A DNA stretch of 64,000 bases, from positions 496,001 through 560,000 of the forward strand of contig NZ_JAAAMJ010000001.1 of the NCBI RefSeq assembly GCF_010500835.1. Reading direction: 5' to 3'. Shown here piece after piece: positions 8,236-16,865 of this stretch (position 1 is the stretch's first letter; each line of letters begins with the position of its first letter). Below the pieces are notes generated by a model. That model did no database searches. It was not told the origin of the DNA and saw only the letters and a program-made list of their open reading frames with translations. The stretch comes from Aurantimonas aggregata. Its GTDB lineage: Bacteria; Pseudomonadota; Alphaproteobacteria; Rhizobiales; Rhizobiaceae. A program made the position numbers and the translations under genes.

Positions 8236-8442
8236 ATGGCCACCAGTTTCACCCAGTTGTCGCTTCGCCAGTCCGGCAATTCCAAGGGCTTCATGCGCAA
8301 CGTCCTCGACCGCGTCATCGAGGCGCGCGAGCGGCAGGCGCGGCGCTACATTGCGCAGCATCACTCGATCCACGGCTTCGACGATTTCGGCAGCAACGCG
8401 CACGAATCGCTGTTCGATGGCCAGGCCCCCGAGCGCCGATAA
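8236..8442 (+). CDS. Conserved-looking small protein of unknown function (68 aa)
   Basis: A 68-residue basic, hydrophilic protein starting at the ATG at 8236, which has AGGAGA 6 bases upstream. The middle (NVLDRVIEARERQARRYIA) is a probable amphipathic helix, followed by a His-containing loop and an acidic tail. There is no signal peptide or membrane segment. I do not recognise a family. Support for a real gene comes from the good ribosome-binding site, GC-rich third positions, and a strong terminator 40 bases after the stop. A CtrA-type box lies about 130 bases upstream. Confidence 0.7.
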   Translation: MATSFTQLSLRQSGNSKGFMRNVLDRVIEARERQARRYIAQHHSIHGFDDFGSNAHESLFDGQAPERR

Positions 8443-8481
8443 GGCGCCGGGCTTCCAGCCCAAAGCTTTGACGATATTCTG

Positions 8482-8509
8482 AAACGCCGGCGGTCACCCG
8501 CCGGCGTTT
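8482..8509 (+). terminator. Bidirectional intrinsic terminator
   Basis: A perfect 12-bp stem AAACGCCGGCGG / CCGCCGGCGTTT with a TCAC loop, located between the small gene (+) and the end of prmA (-). Short T runs on both strands suggest it can stop transcription from both sides. Confidence 0.8.
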
Positions 8510-8527
8510 GGCGTTGGGCTAAGCGCT

Positions 8528-9400
8528 TCAGCGCGTCAGGTGCAGCGTCACCCACTCGCCGCGGACCAGCGTCTGGCGATGGTAGAGGCCCTGGATGCGA
8601 AAGCTCGCCAGCACCCGGTCGCGCTGGCTGACGAGAATCCCCGACAAAATCACGTCGCCGCCCCATGCGAGGTGCCGGGCGAATTCAGGCGCGAGACGCA
8701 TCAGCGGTCCGGCGAGGATGTTCGCCACGATGAGGTCGTAGGGCGCCCGGTCGGCGATGGCGCGCGCGCGAAAGCCGGTGGCCACAGCCGTCTTGACGAA
8801 GGGCGTGACATGGTTGCCGGCGACGTTCGCCGCGGCGACCTGCACCGCCACCGGATCGATGTCGGTGGCCAGCACCGGCACCCGCGCCAGCTTGGCGATG
8901 CCGATCGCCAGCACGGCGCTGCCGGTGCCGAGGTCGAGCGCGTTGCGCGGCCGCCGGCGCGTCACGATCCGGCCGATGGCCGAAAGGCAGCCGGCCGTCG
9001 TGCCATGATGGCCGGTGCCGAAGGCCTGGCCGGCCTCGATCTCGATGGAGAGATCATTGGCCGCCACCTTGTCGCGGTCATGCGCGCCATGGACGATGAA
9101 GCGCCCCGCCCGCACCGGCTTCAGGGCCGCGAGGACATCGGCCATCCAGTCGCGGTCCGGCAGGTCCTCGCGGCTGATCCCGTCGGTGCTCTCACGGCCG
9201 AGCGCGGCCGCGACATCCCGCATCCGGTCCTCGCCATCGGCGACATCGAGATAGGCCGAGACCTCGAACCGTTCGGCCGCCTCGTCGACTTCGGACATCG
9301 CCACCGGCGCGCCCTCGTCCTCGAAGGCGGCGTCCAGCGCGGCGTAGATGCGCTCGGCTTCGGCCTTGCCGGCGACGAGATGGTAGCGGACCTGCGCCAT
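8528..9400 (-). CDS. prmA: Ribosomal protein L11 methyltransferase
   Basis: A 290-residue SAM-dependent methyltransferase that trimethylates ribosomal protein L11. Diagnostic stretches are AFGTGHHGTT before the SAM fold, motif I LDLGTGSAVLAI, ATDIDPVAV, and the catalytic-region IVANILAGPL. The N-terminal substrate-recognition part (about 1-110) is more divergent, as usual. The start ATG at 9400 overlaps the stop codon of the upstream antiporter gene by one base (TGATG), so the two are translationally coupled. The functional link between them is not obvious. Confidence 0.93.
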   Translation of the reverse strand: MAQVRYHLVAGKAEAERIYAALDAAFEDEGAPVAMSEVDEAAERFEVSAYLDVADGEDRMRDVAAALGRESTDGISREDLPDRDWMADVLAALKPVRAGRFIVHGAHDRDKVAANDLSIEIEAGQAFGTGHHGTTAGCLSAIGRIVTRRRPRNALDLGTGSAVLAIGIAKLARVPVLATDIDPVAVQVAAANVAGNHVTPFVKTAVATGFRARAIADRAPYDLIVANILAGPLMRLAPEFARHLAWGGDVILSGILVSQRDRVLASFRIQGLYHRQTLVRGEWVTLHLTR

Positions 9401-11292
9401 CAGCCGGCGACCTCCCCGGGTTTTACCGCGTCGGCGGTCTGGCGGGCCTTCTCGGCGCGCGCCTCGCGTTCCGTCGTCGTCGCCTTGACGATCTTCTCCT
9501 GCTCGCGTTCCGCGCGCTTGGGACCGAAGGAGATGATCGTGTCGCCCTCGGACGGCGTGCCCGAGCCCTCGCTGGCGGCAAAGACGAGTGCGCCCGATGG
9601 CCGGATCCACAGCATCACATGCGTGCCCTCGGCCCGGGTCTCCAGATATCGTTCATACTCGAATTCCTCGGTCAGCCGCGTCGCCTGGAAGTTCCAGCCG
9701 TCGACGAGGAGATCGCGCAGTTCGGCGAAGCCCTTGGCTGGCTGGAACAGCGGCTGGCCCCCGATGGTGAAGTTCATCGCACGGCGATCGGAGTCGGCGA
9801 TCTTGCCGATCTGGTAGACGTCCGAGCGCCCCATCTCGGGACCGAAATCGGTGCAGACCAGCGCGTTGTAGGCCTCGTTGTCGGTGGCCGCGAGCAGATA
9901 ATCGAACTGCGACAGGTTGAGGTTGTGGTGGGCAGCCTCCGACAGCACCTCGCCGTACCAGGCATCGATCTCGGCGAGCCGCGCCCGCGAGATCCGCGAC
10001 CAGTTGGCGTCGGCGATCAGCACCGGCACGTCCTGCGCCTTCAGGCGCCGCGCCAGTGCGACGGTGAAGCGCGACGCGCCGACGATCAGGATGCCCGGCC
10101 TGTCCGACGAGCGCAGGTCGAGCAGCCGCGACAACGGCCCGAGCGTGAAGCCGTGCAGCAGGATCGTCACCGCGACGACGGCGAACACATAGGCGATCAT
10201 CCGGTCGCCATCGACGACGCCGAGATCGGCAAGGGTCGAGCCGAACAGGCCGGCGACCGCCGTCGCGACAATGCCGCGCGGCGCGATCCAGCCAACCAGC
10301 GCCCGCTCGCGCCAGGAGAGGCCCGCGCCGATCGTCGCGAGGAACACCGCCAGCGGCCGGATCACGAACAGCACCACGGCCAGGAAGCCGAGCACGCGCC
10401 ATTCGAGGCTGGCGATGACTTCTGGCTGCAGCGAGGCCGTCAGGATGATGAACAGGCCGGAGACGAGGAGGATGGTGATCGTCTCCTTGAACCGGCGCAG
10501 ATCGGCAAGGCTGGCGATGCGGGAATTGGCCATGGTGATGCCCATGACCGTCACCGTCAGCAGCCCGCCCTCCTCGAGCACGAGATTGGTCACGGAGTTC
10601 ATGCCCACCACAGCGGCGAGCAGGATCGGCGCCTTGAGATATTCCGGCGCCTCGCCGCGGGAGAACATCCAGGCGAGGAAGCGGCCGGCCGCGATGCCTC
10701 CCGGAATGGCGATCACCAGAGCGAACAGGACGGTGAAGACGAGGTTCTCGGCCTGGTGGCCGGTGTGGATGACCAGGTAGACTTCGAAGGCGAGGACCGC
10801 GAACAGCGCCCCGATCGGGTCGTTGACGATCGCCTCCCAGCGCAGGATCGAGGCCGGCCGGTTCTTCAGCTTGGCGTGGCGCAGCAGCGGCATGATCACC
10901 GTCGGGCCGGTGATGACGAGCAGGCCGCCGAGGATGATCGCCGTCGGCCAGCTGAGATTGCCGATGTAATGCGCCGCCAGCGCGGTCATCAGCCAGATCA
11001 GCGGTCCCGCCACCGTGACGATGCGGCGGACCGCCGTCGAGGTCTCGCGGATCTCGCGGAAGTTCAGCGTCAGCCCGCCCTCGAACAGGATGATCGCCAC
11101 CGCCGTCGACACCAGCGGCGTGTACAGCTCGCCGAAATCGGCGCGCGGGTTCATGAAGCCGGTGAGCGGCCCGAACACCAGGCCGACCGCCAGCAGCAGC
11201 ACGATGGCCGGGATCTGCAGGCGCCAGGCGATCCATTGCGCAGCAATGCCGGCAACGCCGATGATCGCGAGCTGTAGGGCGAGATCGTGCAT
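9400..11292 (-). CDS. CPA-type sodium (cation):proton antiporter with TrkA-N-like domain
   Basis: A 630-residue inner-membrane antiporter. Residues 1 to about 400 hold roughly 12 membrane segments of the Na+/H+ exchanger fold, including the conserved ILFEGGLTLN and the ND pair in EAIVNDPIGA that carries cations in this family. From about 410 a Rossmann-like TrkA-N/RCK domain begins (ILIVGASRFTVALARRL), suggesting gating by a nucleotide. The C-terminus is charged and Lys/Glu/Arg rich. The start ATG is at 11292. It precedes and overlaps prmA. Ion preference (Na+, K+ or Li+) cannot be told. Confidence 0.88.
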   Translation of the reverse strand: MHDLALQLAIIGVAGIAAQWIAWRLQIPAIVLLLAVGLVFGPLTGFMNPRADFGELYTPLVSTAVAIILFEGGLTLNFREIRETSTAVRRIVTVAGPLIWLMTALAAHYIGNLSWPTAIILGGLLVITGPTVIMPLLRHAKLKNRPASILRWEAIVNDPIGALFAVLAFEVYLVIHTGHQAENLVFTVLFALVIAIPGGIAAGRFLAWMFSRGEAPEYLKAPILLAAVVGMNSVTNLVLEEGGLLTVTVMGITMANSRIASLADLRRFKETITILLVSGLFIILTASLQPEVIASLEWRVLGFLAVVLFVIRPLAVFLATIGAGLSWRERALVGWIAPRGIVATAVAGLFGSTLADLGVVDGDRMIAYVFAVVAVTILLHGFTLGPLSRLLDLRSSDRPGILIVGASRFTVALARRLKAQDVPVLIADANWSRISRARLAEIDAWYGEVLSEAAHHNLNLSQFDYLLAATDNEAYNALVCTDFGPEMGRSDVYQIGKIADSDRRAMNFTIGGQPLFQPAKGFAELRDLLVDGWNFQATRLTEEFEYERYLETRAEGTHVMLWIRPSGALVFAASEGSGTPSEGDTIISFGPKRAEREQEKIVKATTTEREARAEKARQTADAVKPGEVAG

Positions 11293-11438
11293 GTAAAACG
11301 GTTCCAGGGTCAGCCGCGAGACGCCGGTACCGCTCCGGCACCCCGCTTTCCACGCTTCGTGAATTCAGATGATGCGCCGAAACTAGCTCGGCAGGGCAGC
11401 GTGGGAAGAGCCGTCGGCGATCGTAACGACCGCGCGGC

Positions 11439-12041
11439 TCAGACGCCGGTGAGCCGTTCGAGCTTGGCCTTGGCCGTCTCCGGGTTTTCGCCATAAGCGA
11501 GCGTGCCAGCCAGCGCACCGTCGGCGTCGAGAAGGAAGGTCGTGGCGGTGTGGTCCATCGTGTAGTCCTCGCCCTCGCCGACCTTGCGCGAATAGACGCC
11601 CCAGCCCTTCAGCATCGCCGCGACGTTCTCCGGCGAGCCGGTCAGCGCGGTGATGTCGGGCGAGACCGCCGAAACGTAGTCCTTCATGATCGCCGGCGTA
11701 TCGCGCTCGGGATCGACGGTGACGAACACCACCTTCAGCTCGCCGCCCTCGGCCGCGATCTGCTTCTGGTAGCCGGAGAGCTCGTAGAGCGTCGTCGGGC
11801 AGACGTCCGGGCAATGGGTGAAGCCGAAGAAGACCGCGGCGGGCGTGCCGCGAAGATCGGCCTCGGTCACTGGCGCACCATCCTGGTCGACGAGCTGGAA
11901 GGACGAGCCGTAAGGCCCCTCGGCGACGGCCGACCCGTCCGTTCCCGCCGAACCATACAGAAAGAAGACGGCAGCCATGGCGCCGGCGATCAGCGCCGCC
12001 ATGGCCCAGAGGCCGGTGCGGATCATGGTGGTGGTGCTCAT
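11439..12041 (-). CDS. SCO1/SenC family copper-binding thiol protein
   Basis: A 200-residue membrane-anchored protein with one N-terminal membrane segment (about 8-30) and a thioredoxin-fold periplasmic domain. The copper site is complete: CPDVC at residues 77-81 and His164 in DHTATTFL. SCO proteins deliver copper to, or reduce, the CuA centre of cytochrome c oxidase. No oxidase gene is nearby, so this may be a stand-alone thiol or copper-stress paralogue. The ATG at 12041 was chosen; the ATG at 12026 is an alternative that shortens the protein by five residues. Neither has a strong ribosome-binding site. Confidence 0.88.
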   Translation of the reverse strand: MSTTTMIRTGLWAMAALIAGAMAAVFFLYGSAGTDGSAVAEGPYGSSFQLVDQDGAPVTEADLRGTPAAVFFGFTHCPDVCPTTLYELSGYQKQIAAEGGELKVVFVTVDPERDTPAIMKDYVSAVSPDITALTGSPENVAAMLKGWGVYSRKVGEGEDYTMDHTATTFLLDADGALAGTLAYGENPETAKAKLERLTGV

Positions 12042-12172
12042 GGCTGTCGTCGGATCCCGCCATTCCGGGGTCCGCTCCTTGTCTGTCGGTGTTGTGGACC
12101 GGCGATAGCACGACTGGCGCCAGGCGCGCGATATTCCATCGCCCAACGCCGCTCACGAATGCGCGCGTGGCC

Positions 12173-12331
12173 TCAGAAGCAGGTCATCCAGCCCGATTGC
12201 AGCATCGCGACGAAGATCTGCTCGCCGTGGCGCGCCCAGCCGAAGGTGGCGACGGCGGACACGATGGCGATCCCGGCAAGGAGGCCGCCGAGCGTGAATT
12301 TCGCGGTCCGAGGGAACACGGGCGGGTTCAT
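12173..12331 (-). CDS. Small single-pass membrane protein (52 aa), function unknown
   Basis: A 52-residue protein from the ATG at 12331. A short positively charged N-terminus (PRTAKF) leads into one hydrophobic segment (about 13-31, LGGLLAGIAIVSAVATFGW) and a short tail with one cysteine near the end (WMTCF). Charge distribution suggests the N-terminus stays inside. It lies between the SCO gene (downstream on the same strand) and the MFS gene (54 bases upstream), so it may share a transcript with either. Not recognised as a known family. Confidence 0.6.
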   Translation of the reverse strand: MNPPVFPRTAKFTLGGLLAGIAIVSAVATFGWARHGEQIFVAMLQSGWMTCF

Positions 12332-12384
12332 GGCTGGATCATACCCCGCTCCGTCGCCTCTCGCCAGTATCCTGGCGTCACCCG

Positions 12385-13614
12385 TCACGCTGGGCGGTCG
12401 ACCACCAGGAAATACGCCAGCGCCGTCGCCGGCATGGCGATGCCGATCAGGCAGATGCCCTGCCAGCCGAACGCCTCCAGCACCGGGCTGGTCAGCGCCG
12501 AGCCGAGCGCGCCCCCGAGGAAGAACGTCGTCATGTAGACGGCGTTCAGCCGGCTGCGGATCGTGTCGTCGAGCTGGTAGATCTCCCGCTGGCCGAGGAC
12601 GAGATTGGCCTGCACCCCAAGGTCGATCAGGATGCCGGCGGCGACAAGGGCGGCCAGCGAGCTTTCGCCGAACAGCGCCAGCCCGAACGCCAGCACCGCC
12701 GTCCCGATCGCGACGGCCGTTCCCGCACGCGTGTAGCCACGATCGGCCATCCGGCCGGCGATCGGGGCGGCAAGGACGCCGAGCACCCCCGCCAGGGTGA
12801 ACAGCGCCACGCCGCCGGGGCTGAAGCCGTAGGGCTCACGCAGCAAGAGGATCGGCGTCGCCGTCCAGAACAGCGAGAACGCCGCGAACATCGCGGCGTG
12901 ATAGAGCGCCCGCCGCCGCAGCACCGGTTGATTGACGAACAGCCGGCCGAGCGAGGCGATCAGCGCGCCGTAGCCGCGCGTTCCCTCGGGCCGGCGCTCG
13001 GGGAGCAGGAAAAGCGCTGCGAGGCCGAGGGCCGCGATGACGCCGGCCGACAGGCCGAAGACGCCGCGCCAGCCAACGAACTCGGCGAGGAAGCTCGACA
13101 GCGGCCGCGCCAGCAGGATGCCGAGCAGCAGGCCGCTCATGACGTTGCCGACGACCGCGCCGCGCTCCTCGGCCGGCGCCAGATTGGCGGCCAGCGGCAC
13201 GATCATCTGCGCCGCCGTCGAGGTGATGCCGACGGCCAGCATCGCGGTGAACAGGAGCGCCAGCCCCGGCGCAAAGGCGAGCCCAGCCAGCGCCACGACG
13301 TTGGCGGCCATGGTGGCGAGGATCAGACGGCGGTTCTCGAGGACGTCGCCGAGCGGCACCAGCAGCACCAGGCCGACGGCGTAGCCGATCTGCGCCAGCG
13401 TCACGAGGGAGCTCTCGGCGCTGACTGGAAGACCGGTATCGGCGCCGATCAGCGCGACCAGCGGCTGGGCGTAATAGAGATTGGCCGCCAGCGCGCCGGA
13501 TGCGGCGGCGAACAGCACGGTCAGCACCGTCCCGAGGCCGCGCGGCGCAGGCACCGCCAACTCGTCGGCGGAAAGGGCCGCGGCAGCGGCCTCGGAGTCT
13601 CGGGTCTGGCGCAT
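12385..13614 (-). CDS. MFS transporter (drug/sugar efflux type)
   Basis: A 409-residue major facilitator with 12 predicted membrane helices, two six-helix halves and short termini. The loop between helices 2 and 3 reads PLGDVLENRRL, a variant of the MFS signature GxxxDRxGRR. The second half carries AGRMADRGYTRAG. The overall look is that of the YnfM/arabinose-efflux-like group that exports small molecules. The ATG at 13614 begins a short hydrophilic leader; further upstream in-frame codons do not look like protein. Transcribed divergently from moxR. The substrate is unknown. Confidence 0.85.
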   Translation of the reverse strand: MRQTRDSEAAAAALSADELAVPAPRGLGTVLTVLFAAASGALAANLYYAQPLVALIGADTGLPVSAESSLVTLAQIGYAVGLVLLVPLGDVLENRRLILATMAANVVALAGLAFAPGLALLFTAMLAVGITSTAAQMIVPLAANLAPAEERGAVVGNVMSGLLLGILLARPLSSFLAEFVGWRGVFGLSAGVIAALGLAALFLLPERRPEGTRGYGALIASLGRLFVNQPVLRRRALYHAAMFAAFSLFWTATPILLLREPYGFSPGGVALFTLAGVLGVLAAPIAGRMADRGYTRAGTAVAIGTAVLAFGLALFGESSLAALVAAGILIDLGVQANLVLGQREIYQLDDTIRSRLNAVYMTTFFLGGALGSALTSPVLEAFGWQGICLIGIAMPATALAYFLVVDRPA

Positions 13615-13777
13615 CACTGGTCCCCAAAGCGCGAGAGGAGCCCGCGCATGGCGTCGCCGAGATAGCGCCTGCCGCGCTTTCGACCAAGTGCTGCAGTGCA
13701 AACATCGCGTCCACGCTTCGGCTTGCATCGCTTGGCACGGCACCTATGGTTGGCCGGACATGGAAGGGACGACACGC

Positions 13778-14617
13778 ATGCGCTTTACCGGAACCGAGAG
13801 CTATGTCGCCGGCAAGGATCTGATGGTCGCAGTCAATGCCGCGATCACGCTGGAGCGGCCGCTGCTGGTCAAGGGCGAGCCCGGCACCGGCAAGACCGAG
13901 CTCGCCTTCCAAATCGCCGCGGCCCTCGGCCTGCGGCTGATCCAGTGGACGGTGAAGTCCACCACCAAGGCGGCACAGGGCCTTTACGAATACGACGCGG
14001 TCTCGCGGCTGCGCGACAGCCAACTCGGCGATGCGCGGGTCAACGACATCCGCAACTACATCCGCCCCGGCAAGCTCTGGGAGGCCTTCGCCTCGGAGGA
14101 GCGCGTGGTGCTGCTGATCGACGAGATCGACAAGGCCGACATCGAGTTCCCCAACGATCTCCTGCAGGAGCTCGACCGCATGGCGTTCGACGTCTACGAG
14201 ACCGACGAGACGATCAGCGCGAAGCACCGGCCGATCGTGATCATCACCTCAAACAACGAGAAGGAGCTGCCGGACGCGTTCCTGCGCCGCTGCTTCTTCC
14301 ACTACATCCAGTTCCCCGATCCCGAAACGCTGGCGCGGATCGTCGACGTCCATCATCCGGGCATCAAGCAGGACCTCGTGCGCGCCGCCCTCACCCAGTT
14401 CTACGAAATCCGCGAACAGCCGGGCGTGAAGAAGAAGCCTTCCACCTCCGAGGCGCTGGACTGGATTCGCCTGCTCGTCGCCGAGGACATCGAGGCCAAG
14501 GATTTGCGCGAGAGCCCGAGCAAGGGCCTGCCGAAGCTGGCCGGCGCGCTGCTCAAGAACGAGCAGGACGTGCATCTCTTCGAGCGGCTGGCATTTATGT
14601 CGCGAGGCCGGGGATGA
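13778..14617 (+). CDS. MoxR family AAA+ ATPase
   Basis: A 279-residue AAA+ ATPase with Walker A GEPGTGKT at 33-40, Walker B LLIDEIDKAD, sensor 1 ITSNNEKELPDAFLRRC, and an alpha-helical lid. MoxR ATPases work as chaperones with VWA-domain proteins to insert metals or mature complexes. The ATG at 13778 was chosen because GGAAGGGA lies 8 bases upstream; an ATG at 13760 in the same frame is less likely. The expected VWA partner is present, but nearly 4 kb downstream (18303), separated by four or more genes and repeats. The acetyltransferase gene overlaps its stop by four bases. Confidence 0.9.
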   Translation: MRFTGTESYVAGKDLMVAVNAAITLERPLLVKGEPGTGKTELAFQIAAALGLRLIQWTVKSTTKAAQGLYEYDAVSRLRDSQLGDARVNDIRNYIRPGKLWEAFASEERVVLLIDEIDKADIEFPNDLLQELDRMAFDVYETDETISAKHRPIVIITSNNEKELPDAFLRRCFFHYIQFPDPETLARIVDVHHPGIKQDLVRAALTQFYEIREQPGVKKKPSTSEALDWIRLLVAEDIEAKDLRESPSKGLPKLAGALLKNEQDVHLFERLAFMSRGRG

Positions 14618-15063
14618 GCGCCGTGTCGATGCGCCCCCTCGCCCCCGCCGATGAAGCCGAATGGCGCCGGCTCTGGACGGCCTATCTCGACTTCTATGGG
14701 ACCAGCGTCTCCGAAGCAGTCTACGCCAGCAGTTTCGCGCGGATGCTGTCGGGCGAGGCCAGCGAGTATCGCTGCCTGATCGCCGAGGTCGATGGCCGGC
14801 CGGTCGGCCTCGCGCACTACCTCTTCCACCGCCACGGCTGGCGCGTCGAGAATGTCTGCTATCTCCAGGATCTCTACGCCGATCCGGACGTGCGCGGCAC
14901 CGGCGTCGGCCGGGCGCTGATCGAGGCGGTCTATGCCGCCGCCGACGCAGAGGGCTGCCCCAGCGTCTATTGGATGACGCAGGATTTCAATCATACGGCA
15001 CGCCAGCTCTACGACCGGATCGGCGAGAAGACGCCCTTCATCAAGTACCAGCGCAAGACCTGA
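14614..15063 (+). CDS. GNAT family N-acetyltransferase
   Basis: A 149-residue acetyl-CoA-dependent acyltransferase. The acetyl-CoA loop reads VRGTGVGRALIEAV (about 92-105), preceded by the beta-strand CYLQDLYADPD. The C-terminal part (NHTARQLYDRIGEKTPFIKY) is typical of GNATs acting on small amines or amino acids. The start ATG overlaps the moxR stop (ATGA), which shows translational coupling. The substrate is not known. Confidence 0.9.
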   Translation: MSAVSMRPLAPADEAEWRRLWTAYLDFYGTSVSEAVYASSFARMLSGEASEYRCLIAEVDGRPVGLAHYLFHRHGWRVENVCYLQDLYADPDVRGTGVGRALIEAVYAAADAEGCPSVYWMTQDFNHTARQLYDRIGEKTPFIKYQRKT

Positions 15064-15176
15064 ACCGGGCCCCGGCGGCCATCAGCGCCGGTGATCGCGG
15101 CCATCACGAGAATTCGCTGGTCGCGCCGCTCGGGCGGGGCCACAAGCCCTGCCTGTCCAACACCCGCGAGATCACC

Positions 15177-16007
15177 ATGCCGACGCTTCCCCTCTACCAG
15201 GTCGACGCCTTCACCGATCGGCTGTTTTCCGGCAACCCGGCGGCCGTCGTACCGCTCGAAGCCTGGCTGCCCGACGCGACGATGCTGGCGATCGCGGCCG
15301 AGAACAATCTCGCCGAGACCGCTTTCCTCGTGCCGGCCGGCGACGCGCGTTGGGAGCTGCGCTGGTTTACCCCGGCGGTCGAGGTGCCGCTCTGCGGTCA
15401 CGCGACGCTGGCATCCGCCTATGTCCTCACCGAATGCCTCGGCGAGACCGCCCCGACGCTGACCTTCGTGACGCGCCAGTCCGCCGAACTGACGGTCACG
15501 CGCGACGACGACGGCTGGTTCGTCATGCGGCTGCCGCGCCGCCACACGGTCGAAGCCGTCGACGCCGCGGGCCTGGACGCGCTGGCGGCAGCGCTCGGTG
15601 CCCGGCCGAGCGAGGCGGTGATCTTCGCGGTACCCGGCGACACGTCCTGGCTCGCCGTGTTCGCCAGCCAGTCCGACATCACCGCGCTTGCGCCCGATCT
15701 CCGCGCCCTCGCCGCGCTCCCGCCGCTCAATGTCGTTGCCACCGCAGCGGGCGAGCCCGGCTCGGGCATCGACTTCGTCTCGCGCATGTTCGCGCCCAAG
15801 GCCGGCATTGACGAGGACCCTGTCACCGGCTCGGCGCATTGCTCGCTGGTGCCCTACTGGGCCGAGAAGCTCGGCAAGACCGACTTCCTCGCTCGCCAGG
15901 TCTCGCGCCGCGGCGGCACGCTGCGCTGCCAACTCGACGGCGACACGGTGGTCGTCGCCGGCGAGGCGGTGCTGTATCTGACGGGCGAGATCAATGTGCC
16001 GGGGTGA
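15177..16007 (+). CDS. PhzF family isomerase/epimerase
   Basis: A 276-residue protein of the PhzF / diaminopimelate epimerase-like fold. The N-terminal VDAFTDRLFSGNPAAV and the catalytic Glu47 in NNLAETAF are conserved, as are FTPAVEVPLCGHAT and the second-half DPVTGSAHCSLVPYW. Members isomerise small acids, and most outside phenazine clusters have unknown substrates. There are no phenazine genes here. It follows the GNAT gene by about 110 bases on the same strand and may be co-transcribed. The 3' end faces a repeat cluster and the toxin-antitoxin genes. Confidence 0.9.
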   Translation: MPTLPLYQVDAFTDRLFSGNPAAVVPLEAWLPDATMLAIAAENNLAETAFLVPAGDARWELRWFTPAVEVPLCGHATLASAYVLTECLGETAPTLTFVTRQSAELTVTRDDDGWFVMRLPRRHTVEAVDAAGLDALAAALGARPSEAVIFAVPGDTSWLAVFASQSDITALAPDLRALAALPPLNVVATAAGEPGSGIDFVSRMFAPKAGIDEDPVTGSAHCSLVPYWAEKLGKTDFLARQVSRRGGTLRCQLDGDTVVVAGEAVLYLTGEINVPG

Positions 16008-16047
16008 TGGTGGGCGTCGCCGGCGGGCGTAGCGGTTGCGGAAGCAA

Positions 16048-16131
16048 CCCCTCTCTTGCGATTTCATCGTCTTAGGACCTGCGGCCCTAAGACGATGAAA
16101 TCGCTTTCTCCCCCTCAAGGGGGGAGAGGGC
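16048..16131 (-). repeat. Palindromic intergenic repeat, unit A, copy 3
   Basis: Unit A in the opposite orientation to the copies at 4.4 kb. It starts CCCCTCTCTTGCGATTTCATC, has an almost perfect core palindrome (TCGTCTTAGGACC with GGCCCTAAGACGA), and ends in CCCCCTCAAGGGGGGAGAGGG. It lies 40 bases after the stop codon of the phzF-like gene. Confidence 0.85.
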
Positions 16132-16153
16132 GCGCGGCGTCGGCGATGATCCG

Positions 16154-16244
16154 CCCTCTCTCCCCTTGAGGGAGAGAAAGCCTTTTCGCGGTCTTGGCCC
16201 CGAGGCTTGCCGAGGGCCAAGTCGCAGAAAAGGCAAGAGAGGGG
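16154..16244 (-). repeat. Palindromic intergenic repeat, unit B, copy 2
   Basis: Unit B beginning CCCTCTCTCCCCTTGAGGG and ending GAAAAGGCAAGAGAGGGG. The core reads CTTTTCGCGGTCTTGGCCC, then CGAGGCTTGCCGAGGGCCAAG. It lies 22 bases after unit A copy 3, in the gap between convergent genes. Confidence 0.85.
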
Positions 16245-16282
16245 TGCATCCCGTCGCCGGCAAGGCCGCCCCCTCCCTCGCG

Positions 16283-16424
16283 GCGTCATCCCCGGGCTTG
16301 CCCCGGGGCCCCTTGCCAGCCGCCGAAGCTGCCCAATCGGTGACGAAGAGGGCGCCTTTCCTGAGACGAACGTGCGTCGGAAACACCGAGGTATGGGTCC
16401 CCGGTCAAGCCAGGGGATGACGCG
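16283..16424. repeat. Inverted-repeat element, about 142 bp, non-coding
   Basis: The left end (CGTCATCCCCGGGCTTGCCC...) and the right end read on the other strand (CGTCATCCCCTGGCTTGACC...) match at about 27 of 30 positions. The element has no coding capacity. GTCATCCCCGGGCTTGACCC-type motifs are common dispersed intergenic repeats in alphaproteobacteria. It could be a small non-autonomous element or a folded RNA. No target-site duplication is obvious. Confidence 0.65.
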
Positions 16425-16516
16425 GGGGAGATGTTGGCGGGAGCCGTCTACCGTCGGCTCCATTGCGGCCGTCTTCGGCGTGGGGAGTCACGAACGGGCC
16501 GGCCTCCTGCCGCTCC

Positions 16517-16861
16517 CTACTCCGCCGCTTCCACCGTCTCCGAGGCGGCGATGGCGGCCATCACCGCCTTCGGCTCGCGTTCGAGCGCGTTCAGCAGCAC
16601 GCGCGCCGGCCCGGTCGGGTAGCGCCGCCCCTGCTCCCAGTTGCGCAGCGTCGCCACCGGCACGCCGATCTTGCCGGCAAAGGCGTCCTGGGTCAGCTTG
16701 AGCTTGCGCCGCAGCTTCGCAATGTCCGGCACTGCCACCGTGAAGCGGTGGACGACGACATCGGAGTCATCTCCCTCGAACCACTTCAGCGCCTGCTCGA
16801 GGGATTCGACCAGATGTGCGTCGGCTTCTTCCTGGGTCTCGACCGGTACACGCTTCGTCAT
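16517..16861 (-). CDS. HTH antitoxin (XRE/HigA-type) of a type II toxin-antitoxin pair
   Basis: A 114-residue protein with an acidic N-terminal part (1-45) and a C-terminal helix-turn-helix. The reading LRRKLKLTQDAFAGKIGVP, then TLRNWEQGRR, is a standard XRE fold. The ATG at 16861 follows the toxin stop codon by four bases and has GAGG within the overlap region, so the two genes are translated together. Toxin first and antitoxin second is the HigBA order. It should bind the operon promoter and the toxin. Confidence 0.8.
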   Translation of the reverse strand: MTKRVPVETQEEADAHLVESLEQALKWFEGDDSDVVVHRFTVAVPDIAKLRRKLKLTQDAFAGKIGVPVATLRNWEQGRRYPTGPARVLLNALEREPKAVMAAIAASETVEAAE

Positions 16862-16865
16862 CGCC

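Noticed and set aside
15177..16007. phzF-like gene as evidence for phenazine biosynthesis
   Set aside because: No other phenazine gene is present, and the PhzF family is far broader than phenazine synthesis.
16207..16701. Plus-strand frame of 164 codons over the repeats and antitoxin
   Set aside because: It crosses repeat units and an inverted-repeat element and then runs antisense to the HTH gene. No ribosome-binding site.
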